NCBI RefSeq assembly: GCF_947492555.1
Contig: NZ_CANLNE010000001.1
Coordinates: 62,001-126,000 of the forward strand
DNA length: 64,000 nucleotides
DNA from: an uncultured Roseobacter sp.
GTDB lineage: Bacteria > Pseudomonadota > Alphaproteobacteria > Rhodobacterales > Rhodobacteraceae
Direction: 5' to 3'
Of the stretch, positions 8,280-17,837 are shown piece by piece. Positions within the stretch are counted from its first letter, which is position 1; each line of letters starts with the position of its first letter. The notes under the pieces are model-generated. The model saw nothing but the letters and a program-made list of their open reading frames with translations. It ran no database searches and was not told where the DNA came from. The position numbers and the translations under genes are program-made.

Positions 8280-8741
8280 GTGTTCACCCGTCGCCATTTT
8301 CTTTCCGTCGCCTCTGCCTTTGCCCTGACCGCCTGCGGTGCATCGGACCCCGCGCCATTTGAACCGCCCCTCTACCCCAACGAGACGCCCGAACTGCGGC
8401 GCCTGATCAACCAATACGCGGACTTCTATGAGTTGCCGCGTCCACTGGTGCACAAGCTGGCGATCCGTGAGAGCACGCATCGCCCCTGGGCACGCAACGG
8501 ACCCTACTACGGGTTGCTTCAGATTCTGCCGGAAACCGCGCGCACCATGGGCTTTCGCGGCAAACCGAACGATCTGCTGGATGCGGAAACCAACCTCAAA
8601 TACGCAGGCAAATACCTGCGCGGTGCATGGCTGCTGTCGGATGGCGATCAGGATCGGGCCATCATGTGGTACGCGCGTGGCTACTACTACGAGGCCAAGC
8701 GGCGCGGCATGTTGGTCGAAACCGGGTTGCGTCCGGGCTGA
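8280..8741 (+). CDS. Lytic transglycosylase-like lipoprotein (SLT fold)
   Basis: 153 residues from a GTG start with AGGA ten bases upstream. The N-terminus MFTRRHFLSVASAFALTAC combines twin arginines with a lipobox at Cys19, so export may be through Tat, followed by lipidation. The remainder is an SLT-type transglycosylase domain: the catalytic Glu64 in IREST, GLLQI (79-83) in place of the usual GLMQ, then ETARTMG and a helix with NLKYAGKYL. Such enzymes cleave the glycan strands of peptidoglycan. The compact size and the conserved Glu suggest an active enzyme. Confidence 0.8.
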   Translation: MFTRRHFLSVASAFALTACGASDPAPFEPPLYPNETPELRRLINQYADFYELPRPLVHKLAIRESTHRPWARNGPYYGLLQILPETARTMGFRGKPNDLLDAETNLKYAGKYLRGAWLLSDGDQDRAIMWYARGYYYEAKRRGMLVETGLRPG

Positions 8742-8744
8742 AAT

Positions 8745-9089
8745 TCACCGGCCCACCCAGTCCACCCCTGTCCCCTCGCCCCATGTCGCCTTGTCCAACG
8801 GGTTGATCCCTGCGGCGATCTTGTCCCTGGGCAGATACAGGTAAGAAAAGTGGTCGTAGTCAGACATCGCGTAAAAGTACCGGGCATCTTCTCCGTAAAG
8901 CCACCACTCGCCCGAGCCTCCGTTCATCACGGTCGGGCGAAACCTGACCATGGTGCTTTGTCGTGGAATGTAGAACGCGTCACTTGTTATCGTGAGAAAA
9001 AGATTGCCCGCATAATTCGAGACTGTCGGCGCCCCGACTAAGCCAATCAACGCGGCGGCAGCACCTGCTGCGACAGATCGCTTTTTCAT
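8745..9089 (-). CDS. Hypothetical exported or membrane-anchored protein
   Basis: 114 residues from the ATG at 9089, for which AGGA sits eight bases upstream. MKKRSVAAGAAAALIGLVGAPTV is a signal peptide or N-terminal anchor. The rest is rich in aromatic residues (GEWWLYGEDARYFYAMSDYDHFSYLYL), as in a small secreted binding protein. It converges on the transglycosylase gene with four bases between stops. No family recognised. Confidence 0.5.
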   Translation of the reverse strand: MKKRSVAAGAAAALIGLVGAPTVSNYAGNLFLTITSDAFYIPRQSTMVRFRPTVMNGGSGEWWLYGEDARYFYAMSDYDHFSYLYLPRDKIAAGINPLDKATWGEGTGVDWVGR

Positions 9090-9146
9090 CTTTGGCATCC
9101 TGTTTCGCGCTGACCAAACCAACCGCCGGTCGCGCGGCCGGCCAAC

Positions 9147-9177
9147 AAAAAAGGGCCGCTGCACAGCGGCGCGGCCC
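9147..9177 (-). terminator. Rho-independent terminator of tig
   Basis: On the minus strand a GGGCCGC/GCGGCCC stem with an 11-base loop is followed by six T residues, 27 bases past the tig stop. Confidence 0.85.
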
Positions 9178-9203
9178 CTTCATGTGTCGGCATAGCCCGT
9201 GAC

Positions 9204-10535
9204 TTATTCGTCTTCCAGCGCCTCAACAGCCTTCTGCAGATCATCCTTGGAGACGTCTTTCTCCTTGATGGTCGCATGCTCAAAGACGTGATCGACAACC
9301 TTGTCTTCGAACAGCGGCGCGCGCATCTGCTGCTGCATCTGCTGGTTTTGCTGAACGAATTCAAAGAACTGGCGCTCCTGACCGGGATACTGACGCGCCT
9401 GCGCCATGATGGCCTGCGTCATTTCCGCATCGGTCACTTCCACTTCGGCCTTCTGACCGATCTCGGCCAGCAGCAGGCCCAGACGCACACGGCGGGTGGC
9501 CAGCTTGTTGTGCTCTTCCGTGGTTTCGATTTCCGGGTGGTCGTGACCTTCCACATCCGGGTTGTCCTCATGCCACAGCTGATGTGCGATCTGCTTGGCT
9601 TCGGCCTCGACCAGCGACGGCGGCAGATCGAAATCCACCTGGCCGTCCAGCGCATCGAGCAGACCGCGCTTCATGACGGCACGGGCCGCACCGGCGTATT
9701 CCGCTTCCAGACGCTCGGCAATCTGTGTCTTCAACGCGGCAAGGTCCTCAGCCCCGAATTTGGTGGCCAGCTCGTCATTGATCTCCGCAGCAACGGGCTC
9801 TTTCACCTCTTTGATGGTGCACTCAAAAGTGGCTTCCTTGCCCTTGAGATTTTCGGCCTGATAATCCTCGGGAAAAGAAACAGTGACCAGTTTCTCTTCT
9901 CCCGCCTTCACGCCCACCAGCTGTTCCTCGAAGCCGGGGATGAAGGAGTTGGAGCCCAGCACCAGCGGATAGTCTTCCGCGGCGCCGCCGTCGAATGCCT
10001 CACCATCGACCTTGCCGAGGAAGTCCATCACAACCTGATCGCCGTCCTTGGCCTTGGATCCCTTCTTGCGGGCTTTGAAATCCTGCGCGGTTTCAGCCAG
10101 GTTGCCCAGAGCTTCGTCGACGGCCGCGTCTTCGGCTTTCACCACCAGCTTCTCAAGCTTGATTTTCGCGTACTCCACGTCGGGAATTTCCGGCAGCGCC
10201 TCGTAGGACATCGACACCTCGACATCGTCGCCCTCTTTCCAGTCCTCGTTGGTCATCTTGACCTCCGGCTGCAGCGCTGGCCGGTCCCCCGATGCCTCGA
10301 AGTGCTCGTTCATCGCGCCATCGATGCTTTCCTGCATCGCTTCGCCCATCACACGCTGGCCAAACTGCTTTTTCAGCAGCGCCATTGGCACCTTGCCCTT
10401 GCGGAAACCCTTCATCTCGACCTCGGGCTGCGCCTCGGCCAGCTTTTCATTGACCTTGGCCTCCAGCTCAGCAGCGGTGACCGTAATGGCATAGCCGCGT
10501 TTCAGACCTTCGTTCAGCGTCTCGGTGACCTGCAT
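9204..10535 (-). CDS. tig: Trigger factor, ribosome-associated chaperone
   Basis: 443 residues, close to the usual length. The N-terminal domain carries the ribosome-docking signature GFRKGKVP, followed by the FKBP-type prolyl isomerase domain in the middle ([10 protein letters not shown] ... [18 protein letters not shown]) and a helical C-terminal chaperone domain. It binds nascent chains at the tunnel exit. The ATG at 10535 ([13 protein letters not shown]) is preceded by GGAG at five bases; a longer in-frame reading to 10577 is not needed. The acidic tail is typical of alphaproteobacteria. Confidence 0.97.
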   Translation of the reverse strand: MQVTETLNEGLKRGYAITVTAAELEAKVNEKLAEAQPEVEMKGFRKGKVPMALLKKQFGQRVMGEAMQESIDGAMNEHFEASGDRPALQPEVKMTNEDWKEGDDVEVSMSYEALPEIPDVEYAKIKLEKLVVKAEDAAVDEALGNLAETAQDFKARKKGSKAKDGDQVVMDFLGKVDGEAFDGGAAEDYPLVLGSNSFIPGFEEQLVGVKAGEEKLVTVSFPEDYQAENLKGKEATFECTIKEVKEPVAAEINDELATKFGAEDLAALKTQIAERLEAEYAGAARAVMKRGLLDALDGQVDFDLPPSLVEAEAKQIAHQLWHEDNPDVEGHDHPEIETTEEHNKLATRRVRLGLLLAEIGQKAEVEVTDAEMTQAIMAQARQYPGQERQFFEFVQQNQQMQQQMRAPLFEDKVVDHVFEHATIKEKDVSKDDLQKAVEALEDE

Positions 10536-10925
10536 GTGTGCTCCATAGAATAGGGCGCGCCGGATGGGCGCGGGCATAAAATTTCCGCTCTTCTATGTGG
10601 CCCGGGGCAAAGGTGCAAGAGGGCGTTGCGGGCAAAGCGCAGAGCACTTGATCAGCGCACCCGGTTTGGTCCTTTTGGGCGTTCGCTTTATGGTGACAAG
10701 ACCACCGGCACCGCCGAAAGAGCGCCGAAAACGCCTCGTGCCGCCGCCGAGCCAGATTGGATTTAAGCGACAGGACTTCGGCAGACCCGCGTGCATCTTC
10801 AACGGGAGGACAGAGTTTGCCTGTCAGCACAGCTACGCCGGCACGCCTGCCGGTCCCCCAGGACCTTACCGTTGCCCTCCTGTCAAACAGCTCCGACCTG
10901 CGAACACCCTTGCCCCGCGTCACAA
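10536..10925. other. 390-bp stretch without a convincing gene
   Basis: Between tig and the next minus-strand gene. It should contain the tig promoter. I see a short CCGGCA/TGCCGG inverted repeat near 10840 and no coding region with family character. Confidence 0.5.
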
Positions 10926-11903
10926 TCATAAAGTCCCTTGGCTTTCGATCTCCTCTTTGTCTTGAGCAATATCGGGATCCTCCTCCATTTCGCTTGCAGA
11001 AACACAGGTGCTCATCTTGAACTCCACATAATCGCGCAACTTGCCGACCATGCCCTCGGCCGCGGTTTCCCAATAAACATAGGGCAATTTTCCAGAAATC
11101 TCGTTTAGATAGTAGCCGGTATACGCTCTATAGTCCAAATCGTCTTTGACGATAAAAATGGGGATCGCCGGAGTTCCTTCATTAAAATACACCCGGAACT
11201 TGCCCGCTGATCTGTCTTCAATTGAACGGAGGGAATTCTCCAACTTGATGAAGGTACGGGCCTGCATTCGGAAATGCTGCTCGTAGTCTCTGACAGATTT
11301 TTCCGGGTAAGCCTCTTCTCGGCGAAAGTTGATATTTGGGTTTCTGTGGTGCGTTGTGACCACATGGACGTGCCCGCCTTGCTTTACGAAGCGTTCAATG
11401 GAGTCTTTGAATGTGTCATACTTCTCAATTCTGAAATTCATCCACCAAATAGTCGGCGCTGTTCCAGGTTGGTAGGAGCGTCTCGAAAACTCCTCAAAAA
11501 TATTCTCCTCTTCTGGGCTCGGCACAATGCCCGCGAGCCCGTTATTCTCTCGGCTGCTCTGAAGCAGCTCCGCAGCGGCAAATACGTTCTCATAACGGCT
11601 AAAGTGCTTTGAAAGCTCATCCGCCTTGAGCTTGTTTTGCACATAAAAGAAGATGAACGACACTGATATCCCAATGGCTATAGGTTCGAAAAAGCCCAGG
11701 AAGAACTGCTCAATTGCAGAGGAGCCATTCGGTGACCTCTCAGCAAAAAACCTCAGCGCAGCCGTCACCAGAGAGACCAGGGTGACCGTTGAAATCAGCA
11801 CCCATATGTTTGACAAGAAACCAAGTTTCTGTTTGTCGGGCGGATCAATACCTGACTTGTCTTCGGTTCCGTTTTTGTTGGAAAGAAGTTTCTTTTTGTC
11901 CAT
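10926..11903 (-). CDS. Two-TM membrane protein with large soluble domain, unknown function
   Basis: 325 residues behind a good GGGAG site. A charged, Lys-rich N-terminus (1-27) precedes two membrane helices (about 30-50 and 66-88). About 220 soluble residues follow, with an alternating strand-helix pattern: APTIWWMNFR, then a helix, GGHVHVVTTHH, and near the end AIPIFIVKDDLDYRAYTGYY. That pattern resembles a phospholipase D-like or Rossmann-type fold, but no HxK(x)4D motif is present. Codon use is more AT-rich than the neighbours, and a truncated regulator and a tRNA-Leu lie just upstream, pointing to acquired DNA. A TM-anchored effector or sensor is possible; I do not recognise the family. 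Confidence 0.6.
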   Translation of the reverse strand: MDKKKLLSNKNGTEDKSGIDPPDKQKLGFLSNIWVLISTVTLVSLVTAALRFFAERSPNGSSAIEQFFLGFFEPIAIGISVSFIFFYVQNKLKADELSKHFSRYENVFAAAELLQSSRENNGLAGIVPSPEEENIFEEFSRRSYQPGTAPTIWWMNFRIEKYDTFKDSIERFVKQGGHVHVVTTHHRNPNINFRREEAYPEKSVRDYEQHFRMQARTFIKLENSLRSIEDRSAGKFRVYFNEGTPAIPIFIVKDDLDYRAYTGYYLNEISGKLPYVYWETAAEGMVGKLRDYVEFKMSTCVSASEMEEDPDIAQDKEEIESQGTL

Positions 11904-11961
11904 TCGCAGCTCCCTAATTCAATCTCGTACGGCTTAAAGCTTTCTGTGGTAACGAGCAGTA

Positions 11962-12294
11962 CTATCGGTTGAAAATACCTATTCGATAAAACGCTAGGAT
12001 TGCGCAGCAGCCGCGTTCATGCAAGCTTTCTGCCGGATTCCATGTGCGCGCTCGCAGTTTGCCAAACGCGACCGAAACAGGAACCTCAGCAGCCTGGCCT
12101 TTGGCCTTGAGGGCAACACCGGGTCCCGCCGCGACCTCGCCGGTCTCCCAAAACTGGATGCCCTGTGCTTCGTGCGCTTTCCTAAGAGCTTCCGCGCTGT
12201 AGTGCTGTAGGCCGCCCTTCTCAGTCTCAAAGCGGCTGATCGTCGTAAAGGAGACTCCAGCCGCTTCCACCAATTCCCTTGTGCTGAGGCGGTA
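11962..12294 (-). pseudogene. Truncated XRE-type helix-turn-helix regulator (remnant)
   Basis: The frame from about 12294 reads QYRLSTRELVEAAGVSFTTISRFETEKG and then SAEALRKAHEAQGIQFWETGEVAAGPGVALK, the second half of a common alphaproteobacterial XRE protein. The expected first ~15 residues, with the start Met and the first helix, are missing: a stop codon lies directly upstream, and the only possible start in the conserved part is a TTG at 12273. Past residue ~55 the sequence leaves the family pattern. A broken gene is the simplest reading. Confidence 0.6.
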
Positions 12295-12466
12295 TTGTCA
12301 GATTTTGTAAAATGTCAGGCCGGGAAGGTGACAGGCGATTCAGCCAACCGGCATCTCTTGTTGTTTAAACACGGTGCCGCGAAGCCGCTGGGGTGGGTAA
12401 AGAGGTGGCTTGAAAATCCTGTAGATTCATCACCCAGTTGAAATCAAAGAATTTCAAAAGATTCCG

Positions 12467-12551
12467 TGGTGCGGGTGAAGGGACTTGAACCCCCACGCCT
12501 TGCGGCGCCAGAACCTAAATCTGGTGCGTCTACCAATTCCGCCACACCCGC
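12467..12551 (-). tRNA. tRNA-Leu (anticodon UAG)
   Basis: An 85-base cloverleaf on the minus strand: 7-bp acceptor stem (GCGGGTG/CACCCGC), D-arm with AATTGGTAGACG, anticodon stem CCAGA/TCTGG around TTTAGGT (anticodon TAG), a long class II variable arm (GCGCCGCAAGGCGT), T-arm GGTTCAAGTCC and an encoded CCA end. Class II arm and anticodon together give leucine. Its 3' end faces the accessory genes at 10926-12294. Confidence 0.95.
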
Positions 12552-12695
12552 ACGTTACCGGATTGCAGACCCGGTTGGCGCGCTGCTTAGCAAACCCGTG
12601 CACGCAGCGCGAGAGGAAAATTTCGTGGGACTTTAAGCAGATGTTAGACTAACCTGTGATCAACCTAGAGGCAGGTTGCAAAAGGAAGAACGCCC

Positions 12696-13211
12696 ATGAA
12701 GCCGAAAACGGCCGGGCGCGTGGGCAGCGAGCACTGTCCGACGGGCCATGGCGCGCCGCGAGACCACCGTTTTGCCGGGTTGGTCTCCGGAGCGCAGATA
12801 TTGACACTCAAAGGCGAACGCCCGGTTGAGACGTTGCGCACGGGGGATCATGTGCTGACCCGCAGCGGTGCCGTACCCGTGATCCGGATCGACATCGTCA
12901 GCGTGATTGCACCCGCTGTCTATGTCATCGCAGGCTCTCTCGGTCACAGCAGACCCGACCGCGATGCCCTGCTGACAGCCCATCAGACCATCCATCTGCG
13001 CGATTGGCGGGCACTTGCGTTTTGCGGCGCGAACAAAGCGCTGGTGGAAGCAGCATGTCTGGTGGATGGCGAGTTTGTGCGCGATCTTGGCCAGCAGCTT
13101 GTGACACTGCACCGCATTTTTTGCGCGGCACCGCAGGTGATCTACGCCGATGGCCTGGAGCTTGGAACGGCGGATACTGCCGGCGTCCCAAGCTTCACCA
13201 GAGCAAGCTAG
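12696..13211 (+). CDS. Hint-domain protein
   Basis: 171 residues. From about residue 28 it shows the first half of a Hedgehog/intein (Hint_2) fold, GAQILTLKGERPVETLRTGDHVLTRSG, followed by the AHQTIHLRD block near residue 95 with the conserved His. Such stand-alone Hint proteins are common in Rhodobacterales, often at the end of secreted proteins. The Cys that starts self-cleavage in active Hint domains is not in its expected place (GLVSGA replaces C-F-x-x-G), so autocatalysis is doubtful. The gene end overlaps that of nnr by four bases, tail to tail. Confidence 0.7.
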   Translation: MKPKTAGRVGSEHCPTGHGAPRDHRFAGLVSGAQILTLKGERPVETLRTGDHVLTRSGAVPVIRIDIVSVIAPAVYVIAGSLGHSRPDRDALLTAHQTIHLRDWRALAFCGANKALVEAACLVDGEFVRDLGQQLVTLHRIFCAAPQVIYADGLELGTADTAGVPSFTRAS

Positions 13212-14752
13212 GCACCCAGCTGGCGAAAGACACCCGGAAGCGCCTCTGGCAAATCCTCTGCAATCAGGCCCGGACCGAAGGATCGCGCGCATTCACCATG
13301 AAGGGCGGTGCCTGTTGCTGCGGCCAACAGGGGCGGCAAGCCCCTGGCGAGCAGGCCGCAGATAAATCCGGCCAGCACATCCCCGGATCCTGCCGTGGCC
13401 AACCAGGCGGCGCTGTCGTCCGGCGGATTGATCACGCACCTGCCATCCGGACCGGCGATCACGGTATCCGGCCCTTTGAACAGCACAACACAACCCGCCT
13501 TTCTGGCCGCGTCGCGGGTTGCATCGACCTTGGAATAGGCCGGGCCCCGCGTCGGCGGTGTGGCGAATTTCTGGGCGATCTCGGGGAAGAGCCGCGCGAA
13601 TTCACCGCCGTGAGGCGTCAATACACAGCTGGTGTGCAAAGCGGCAAAAAGCTTTGGCCGCTCTGCCAGGAGCGTCAGCGCATCCGCATCCAGCACCGTG
13701 GTGCGCTCCAACGCCAGCACCGCGCCAAGCAGGTCTGCCGCGACATCATCTGTCCCCAAGGCAGGTCCCGCGCAAAAGGCATTCGCACGGGCGTCATCGC
13801 CAAACTGGACCTTCAGATCAGCGCCACGCTCCACCTGCCGGAGCATCACGGCGGTCTGATGTGCCGCGAGTTCGGGCAGCGCCTGTGCGCGCGCAGCGAC
13901 GGTCACCAGCCCCGCGCCGATCCGCAAGGCACCACGGGCGGCCAGACGCGCGGCCCCCGTGTGCGCAGCGGGGCCGCTGATCACAACCGCGTGCCCGTAA
14001 TCATATTTATGCCGCCCCCCGGATTTGCCCAGAGTGGAAGCAGTAGGAGCCTCGTTTTTCAGGATGAATTTTGCATCGGACGGATTTCGTCGATGGGGTG
14101 GAAGTCCGATATCAACAACAACCACTTTTTCTGAGTGAGCCATAAGTCCATGCGTCAGGAGATGGCCCGGTTTCTCGCCGTGGAATGTCACGGTCAAGTC
14201 GGCGCGCAGGCTGCCTCCCAAAACCCGCCCACTGTCGGCACAGACCCCCGATGGGATATCAACAGAAAGGACTTTTGTATCTCCCCGTGCAGCATGCGCA
14301 TTGATCTCTGAGAAGAGGAGATCCAGTGGAGCCTCAATGGCGCGCGTAAGACCGGTCCCAAACAGGGCGTCCACTATCAGATCAGGTTTGAAATCACTGT
14401 CGATCTGCAATTCCGTTATGGGAACAACCGGCCCCAAGTCTGCCCAGCGGTCGAAATTCTGACGCGCGTCGGGCGGCAGGTTGTTGGGCGCTGCAAGGCA
14501 AAAAACATTCGCGGTCCAACCGCGCTCCTTCAACAGTCGGGCCACGACAAAGCCATCGCCGCCGTTGTTGCCCGGACCGCAGAGCACGACGACATGACGC
14601 GCGCCTGTCCGCATGTCGGGCCACTGTGCGAACATCGCATCGACAACGCCCTGCCCGGCCCGCTCCATCAATTCCAGACCTGTGACCACGCCCGACTCAA
14701 TCGCTGCTGTTTCATGGGCGCGCATCTCTGCGCCGGTCAGAAGTTCAGTCAT
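13208..14752 (-). CDS. nnr: Bifunctional NAD(P)H-hydrate epimerase / dehydratase
   Basis: 514 residues, the length of the two-domain repair enzyme. The N-terminal part (about 1-210) is the YjeF_N epimerase with GPGNNGGDGFVVARLL. The C-terminal part is the ribokinase-like ATP/ADP-dependent dehydratase, with TPHGGEFARLFPE, NPPDDSAAWLATAGSGDVLAG and a terminal DLPEALP. Together they restore damaged NADH and NADPH hydrates. The gene is divergent from glnB, with 167 bp between starts. Confidence 0.93.
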   Translation of the reverse strand: MTELLTGAEMRAHETAAIESGVVTGLELMERAGQGVVDAMFAQWPDMRTGARHVVVLCGPGNNGGDGFVVARLLKERGWTANVFCLAAPNNLPPDARQNFDRWADLGPVVPITELQIDSDFKPDLIVDALFGTGLTRAIEAPLDLLFSEINAHAARGDTKVLSVDIPSGVCADSGRVLGGSLRADLTVTFHGEKPGHLLTHGLMAHSEKVVVVDIGLPPHRRNPSDAKFILKNEAPTASTLGKSGGRHKYDYGHAVVISGPAAHTGAARLAARGALRIGAGLVTVAARAQALPELAAHQTAVMLRQVERGADLKVQFGDDARANAFCAGPALGTDDVAADLLGAVLALERTTVLDADALTLLAERPKLFAALHTSCVLTPHGGEFARLFPEIAQKFATPPTRGPAYSKVDATRDAARKAGCVVLFKGPDTVIAGPDGRCVINPPDDSAAWLATAGSGDVLAGFICGLLARGLPPLLAAATGTALHGECARSFGPGLIAEDLPEALPGVFRQLGA

Positions 14753-14883
14753 TTTTGACCCTCGCGATTCACTTTCGCTTATTTTTTGTGCGACACGCCG
14801 TTAAAATAGGCGCACATTTACCAAATGCACTTCGGACAGAAAGCAGTTTACGGCAATCCATGGACCGCTCCAGCCCGAAATGA

Positions 14884-15258
<375 letters not shown>

Positions 15259-15301
15259 CCGGCCCAAAGATTATCATTCCAACCAAGAGGGATATACGAG
15301 A

Positions 15302-16705
15302 ATGAGCAAAGAATTACTGAAGATGATCAAGGATGAGGACGTCGAATATGTCGACATCCGCTTCACCGATCCGCGCGGGAAACTGCAGCACGTGACCGTG
15401 ATGGCCGATCAGGTGGACGAAGACTTCCTTGAAGAAGGGTTCATGTTCGACGGCTCCTCCATCGAAGGTTGGAAATCCATTGAAGCCTCCGACATGAAGC
15501 TGATGCCTGACACAGACAGCGCCTACGTCGATCCTTTCTACGCGGAAAAAACCGTTTGTCTGCACTGCTCCGTCGTGGAGCCTGACACTGGTGAGGCCTA
15601 CGAGCGCGACCCCCGTGGCACGGCGCAAAAAGCCGAGGAATATCTGAAGTCCACCGGTGTGGGTGACGTGGCCTACATGGGTCCCGAGGCGGAATTCTTC
15701 CTCTTCGACAACGTGAAATATTCCACCTCGATGAACAAAGTCTCCTACGAGGTCGATGCTTCCGACGGCGCGTGGAACACCGACACCGACTACGAGATGG
15801 GCAACATGGGTCACCGCCCGGGCGTCAAGGGCGGTTACTTCCCGGTCAACCCGGTCGACGAAAGCCAGGACCTGCGCTCCGAGATGCTGTCGACCATGAA
15901 GCGTCTGGGCATGAAGGTGGACAAGCACCACCACGAAGTGGCCTCCTGTCAGCATGAGCTGGGCCTCATCTTTGACAGCCTGACCAAACAGGCCGACGAG
16001 CTGCAGAAGTACAAATACGTGATCCACAACGTGGCACACGCCTACGGCAAATCGGCAACCTTCATGCCGAAACCCATTGCAGGTGACAACGGCACCGGCA
16101 TGCACGTGAACATGTCGATCTGGAAAGACGGCAAACCCGTGTTTGCAGGTGACAAATACGCCGATCTGTCTCAGGAAGCACTATATTTCATCGGTGGCAT
16201 ACTGAAGCATGCCAAGGCGCTGAACGCCTTCACCAACCCCGGCACCAACAGCTACAAACGCCTGATCCCGGGTTTTGAGGCCCCCGTGCTGCGCGCCTAT
16301 TCCGCGCGCAACCGCTCGGGCTGTGTACGGATCCCATGGACCGAAAGCCCCAAGGCTAAGCGCGTTGAGGCCCGGTTCCCCGATCCCTCGGCGAACCCCT
16401 ACCTGTGCTTTGCCGCGCTGCTGATGGCCGGTCTTGATGGCATCACCAGCAAGATCGATCCCGGTGAGGCGATGGACAAGAACCTCTATGATCTGCCCGC
16501 GGAAGAGCTGGCCGGCATCCCGACCGTCTGCGGTTCCCTGCGCGAGGCCATGGAAGAGCTGCAGGCCGATATGGACTTCCTGCTCAAGGGCGACGTCTTC
16601 ACCCAGGATCAGATCGAAGGCTACATTGATCTGAAGATGGAAGAGATCGAGCAGTACGAACACACGCCACACCCGGTCGAGTTCGCACTCTACTACAGCT
16701 GCTGA
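15302..16705 (+). CDS. glnA: Glutamine synthetase type I
   Basis: 467 residues, the length of a GSI subunit that makes glutamine from glutamate, ammonia and ATP as a dodecamer. Visible are [12 protein letters not shown], the ATP-binding block with [14 protein letters not shown], the glutamate-binding NRSGCVRIP and the adenylylation site NLYDLP (Tyr396), so activity is likely controlled by GlnE. The ATG at 15302 follows AAGAGG and the protein starts [21 protein letters not shown]. Transcribed with glnB. Confidence 0.98.
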   Translation: MSKELLKMIKDEDVEYVDIRFTDPRGKLQHVTVMADQVDEDFLEEGFMFDGSSIEGWKSIEASDMKLMPDTDSAYVDPFYAEKTVCLHCSVVEPDTGEAYERDPRGTAQKAEEYLKSTGVGDVAYMGPEAEFFLFDNVKYSTSMNKVSYEVDASDGAWNTDTDYEMGNMGHRPGVKGGYFPVNPVDESQDLRSEMLSTMKRLGMKVDKHHHEVASCQHELGLIFDSLTKQADELQKYKYVIHNVAHAYGKSATFMPKPIAGDNGTGMHVNMSIWKDGKPVFAGDKYADLSQEALYFIGGILKHAKALNAFTNPGTNSYKRLIPGFEAPVLRAYSARNRSGCVRIPWTESPKAKRVEARFPDPSANPYLCFAALLMAGLDGITSKIDPGEAMDKNLYDLPAEELAGIPTVCGSLREAMEELQADMDFLLKGDVFTQDQIEGYIDLKMEEIEQYEHTPHPVEFALYYSC

Positions 16706-16741
16706 TCCGGCCCAAAAAGCCGTCACATCATGTCAAAACTG

Positions 16742-16774
16742 GGGCGTTCCGATCCGGGGCGCCCTTTCTTTTTG
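16742..16774 (+). terminator. Probable rho-independent terminator of glnBA
   Basis: GGGCG/CGCCC stem with a 13-base loop, 37 bases after the glnA stop, followed by TTTCTTTTTG. Confidence 0.65.
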
Positions 16775-16909
16775 GGTAACCTCCTGAAATCTAAAACTTT
16801 CCTAAAATTTCCCTCAAAACGGGAATACCCCGCTCCCTGCACCGAATCTCCCAAGGATCATCGCATTTACAGGTGAAACTATAAGTTGAATTCAGACAGG
16901 AGCGGCACC

Positions 16910-17737
16910 ATGTCAGAGACTGACAGAGGGTATCAATCTGGGCTGGTATTGAGTAGCGGAACCACGGCGGACCTCGACGAGATCGCCAGACTGGTTTCGG
17001 GGTTTTTCAAGGCGATGGGGGCGGTCATTTGCGTCACGCAACCCGTGGGGGACCACGAGGTTCTCGTGCAGACTGAAATTGTCGATGTGGGCATTCTGAT
17101 GGAAGACGGGGGTGCGGCCGGCCGGATCATGTTGCGGCTCTCGGGTGCGACCGATGGCGCGAAAGCTGAGTGTGACACGCATCTGGCCGCCCTGCTCTAC
17201 CTGTTGGCCCACAGCCATCCCTGCGACGGGATCTGCTGGCTCTCGCGCGATGCGCTGATGGCGACCAACGACTTCTTCCGGTTTTTCGCTCCCGCAGCCG
17301 CCCCCGGCCCGGTCACGGTTCGACGGCCCCGGTTGCGGCAACCCGCACGGACGCAGCGACCCGCGCGTTGCGTTGAGACCGCCGTTGCGATGCCCGCGCT
17401 GTGCAAACCGGGCACGCAGGTGGTGCCGCGACGCCCCGTGGCGGGCCCAATCAGCCGGCAACGTCAGGACACCCGGATTATACGCGCAGCACTCTCGCCG
17501 CACCGACCCGCCATGCGGCAGGCCACACCATCTCCGGACAGTTCTGTCAGCGTGACCACTTGGGTCAGTGCGCTGCGGCGCTCGAAGATCACCACAAGGC
17601 TTACGGCAGCGTTGACGCAACGGATCGGATCCGAAGCGGCCCTCCGCCTTACGGCCTTTGCGTTACTGGTCTGCAGCATCATCGGACAGCCGGAGATCGG
17701 CCATGCGCTCCACAACGCGGCCGACGTTCTGCACTGA
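16910..17737 (+). CDS. Hypothetical protein with C-terminal membrane helix
   Basis: 275 residues from the ATG at 16910 (AGG eight bases before). The first ~135 residues look like a compact alpha/beta domain (ADLDEIARLVSGFFKAMGAVICV ... CDTHLAALLYLLAHSHPCDGICWLSRDAL). The middle, about 140-225, is Pro/Arg-rich and probably disordered, and one hydrophobic segment near the C-terminus (LRLTAFALLVCSIIG) could anchor the protein. The Arg- and Pro-rich part could be unreliable if the frame is not truly coding throughout. No family recognised. Confidence 0.55.
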   Translation: MSETDRGYQSGLVLSSGTTADLDEIARLVSGFFKAMGAVICVTQPVGDHEVLVQTEIVDVGILMEDGGAAGRIMLRLSGATDGAKAECDTHLAALLYLLAHSHPCDGICWLSRDALMATNDFFRFFAPAAAPGPVTVRRPRLRQPARTQRPARCVETAVAMPALCKPGTQVVPRRPVAGPISRQRQDTRIIRAALSPHRPAMRQATPSPDSSVSVTTWVSALRRSKITTRLTAALTQRIGSEAALRLTAFALLVCSIIGQPEIGHALHNAADVLH

Positions 17738-17837
17738 CAAAACCCACGCCTCGGAAAAAACTGCATTTTGTAATTTCCCGTTTCTGGTGCATCATCATCG
17801 CATTTGATGACACGTATTTTTGACGGAGATTTTTCGC

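Noticed and set aside
13004-14134. Plus-strand frame of 376 codons opposite nnr
   Set aside because: Antisense to a clear two-domain enzyme gene; Arg- and Gly-rich, no family.
14787-14816. TGTGCG ... CGCACA inverted repeat upstream of glnB, considered as an NtrC site
   Set aside because: The 18-base gap and the half-sites do not match the NtrC consensus, and no sigma-54 -24/-12 pair was found near it.
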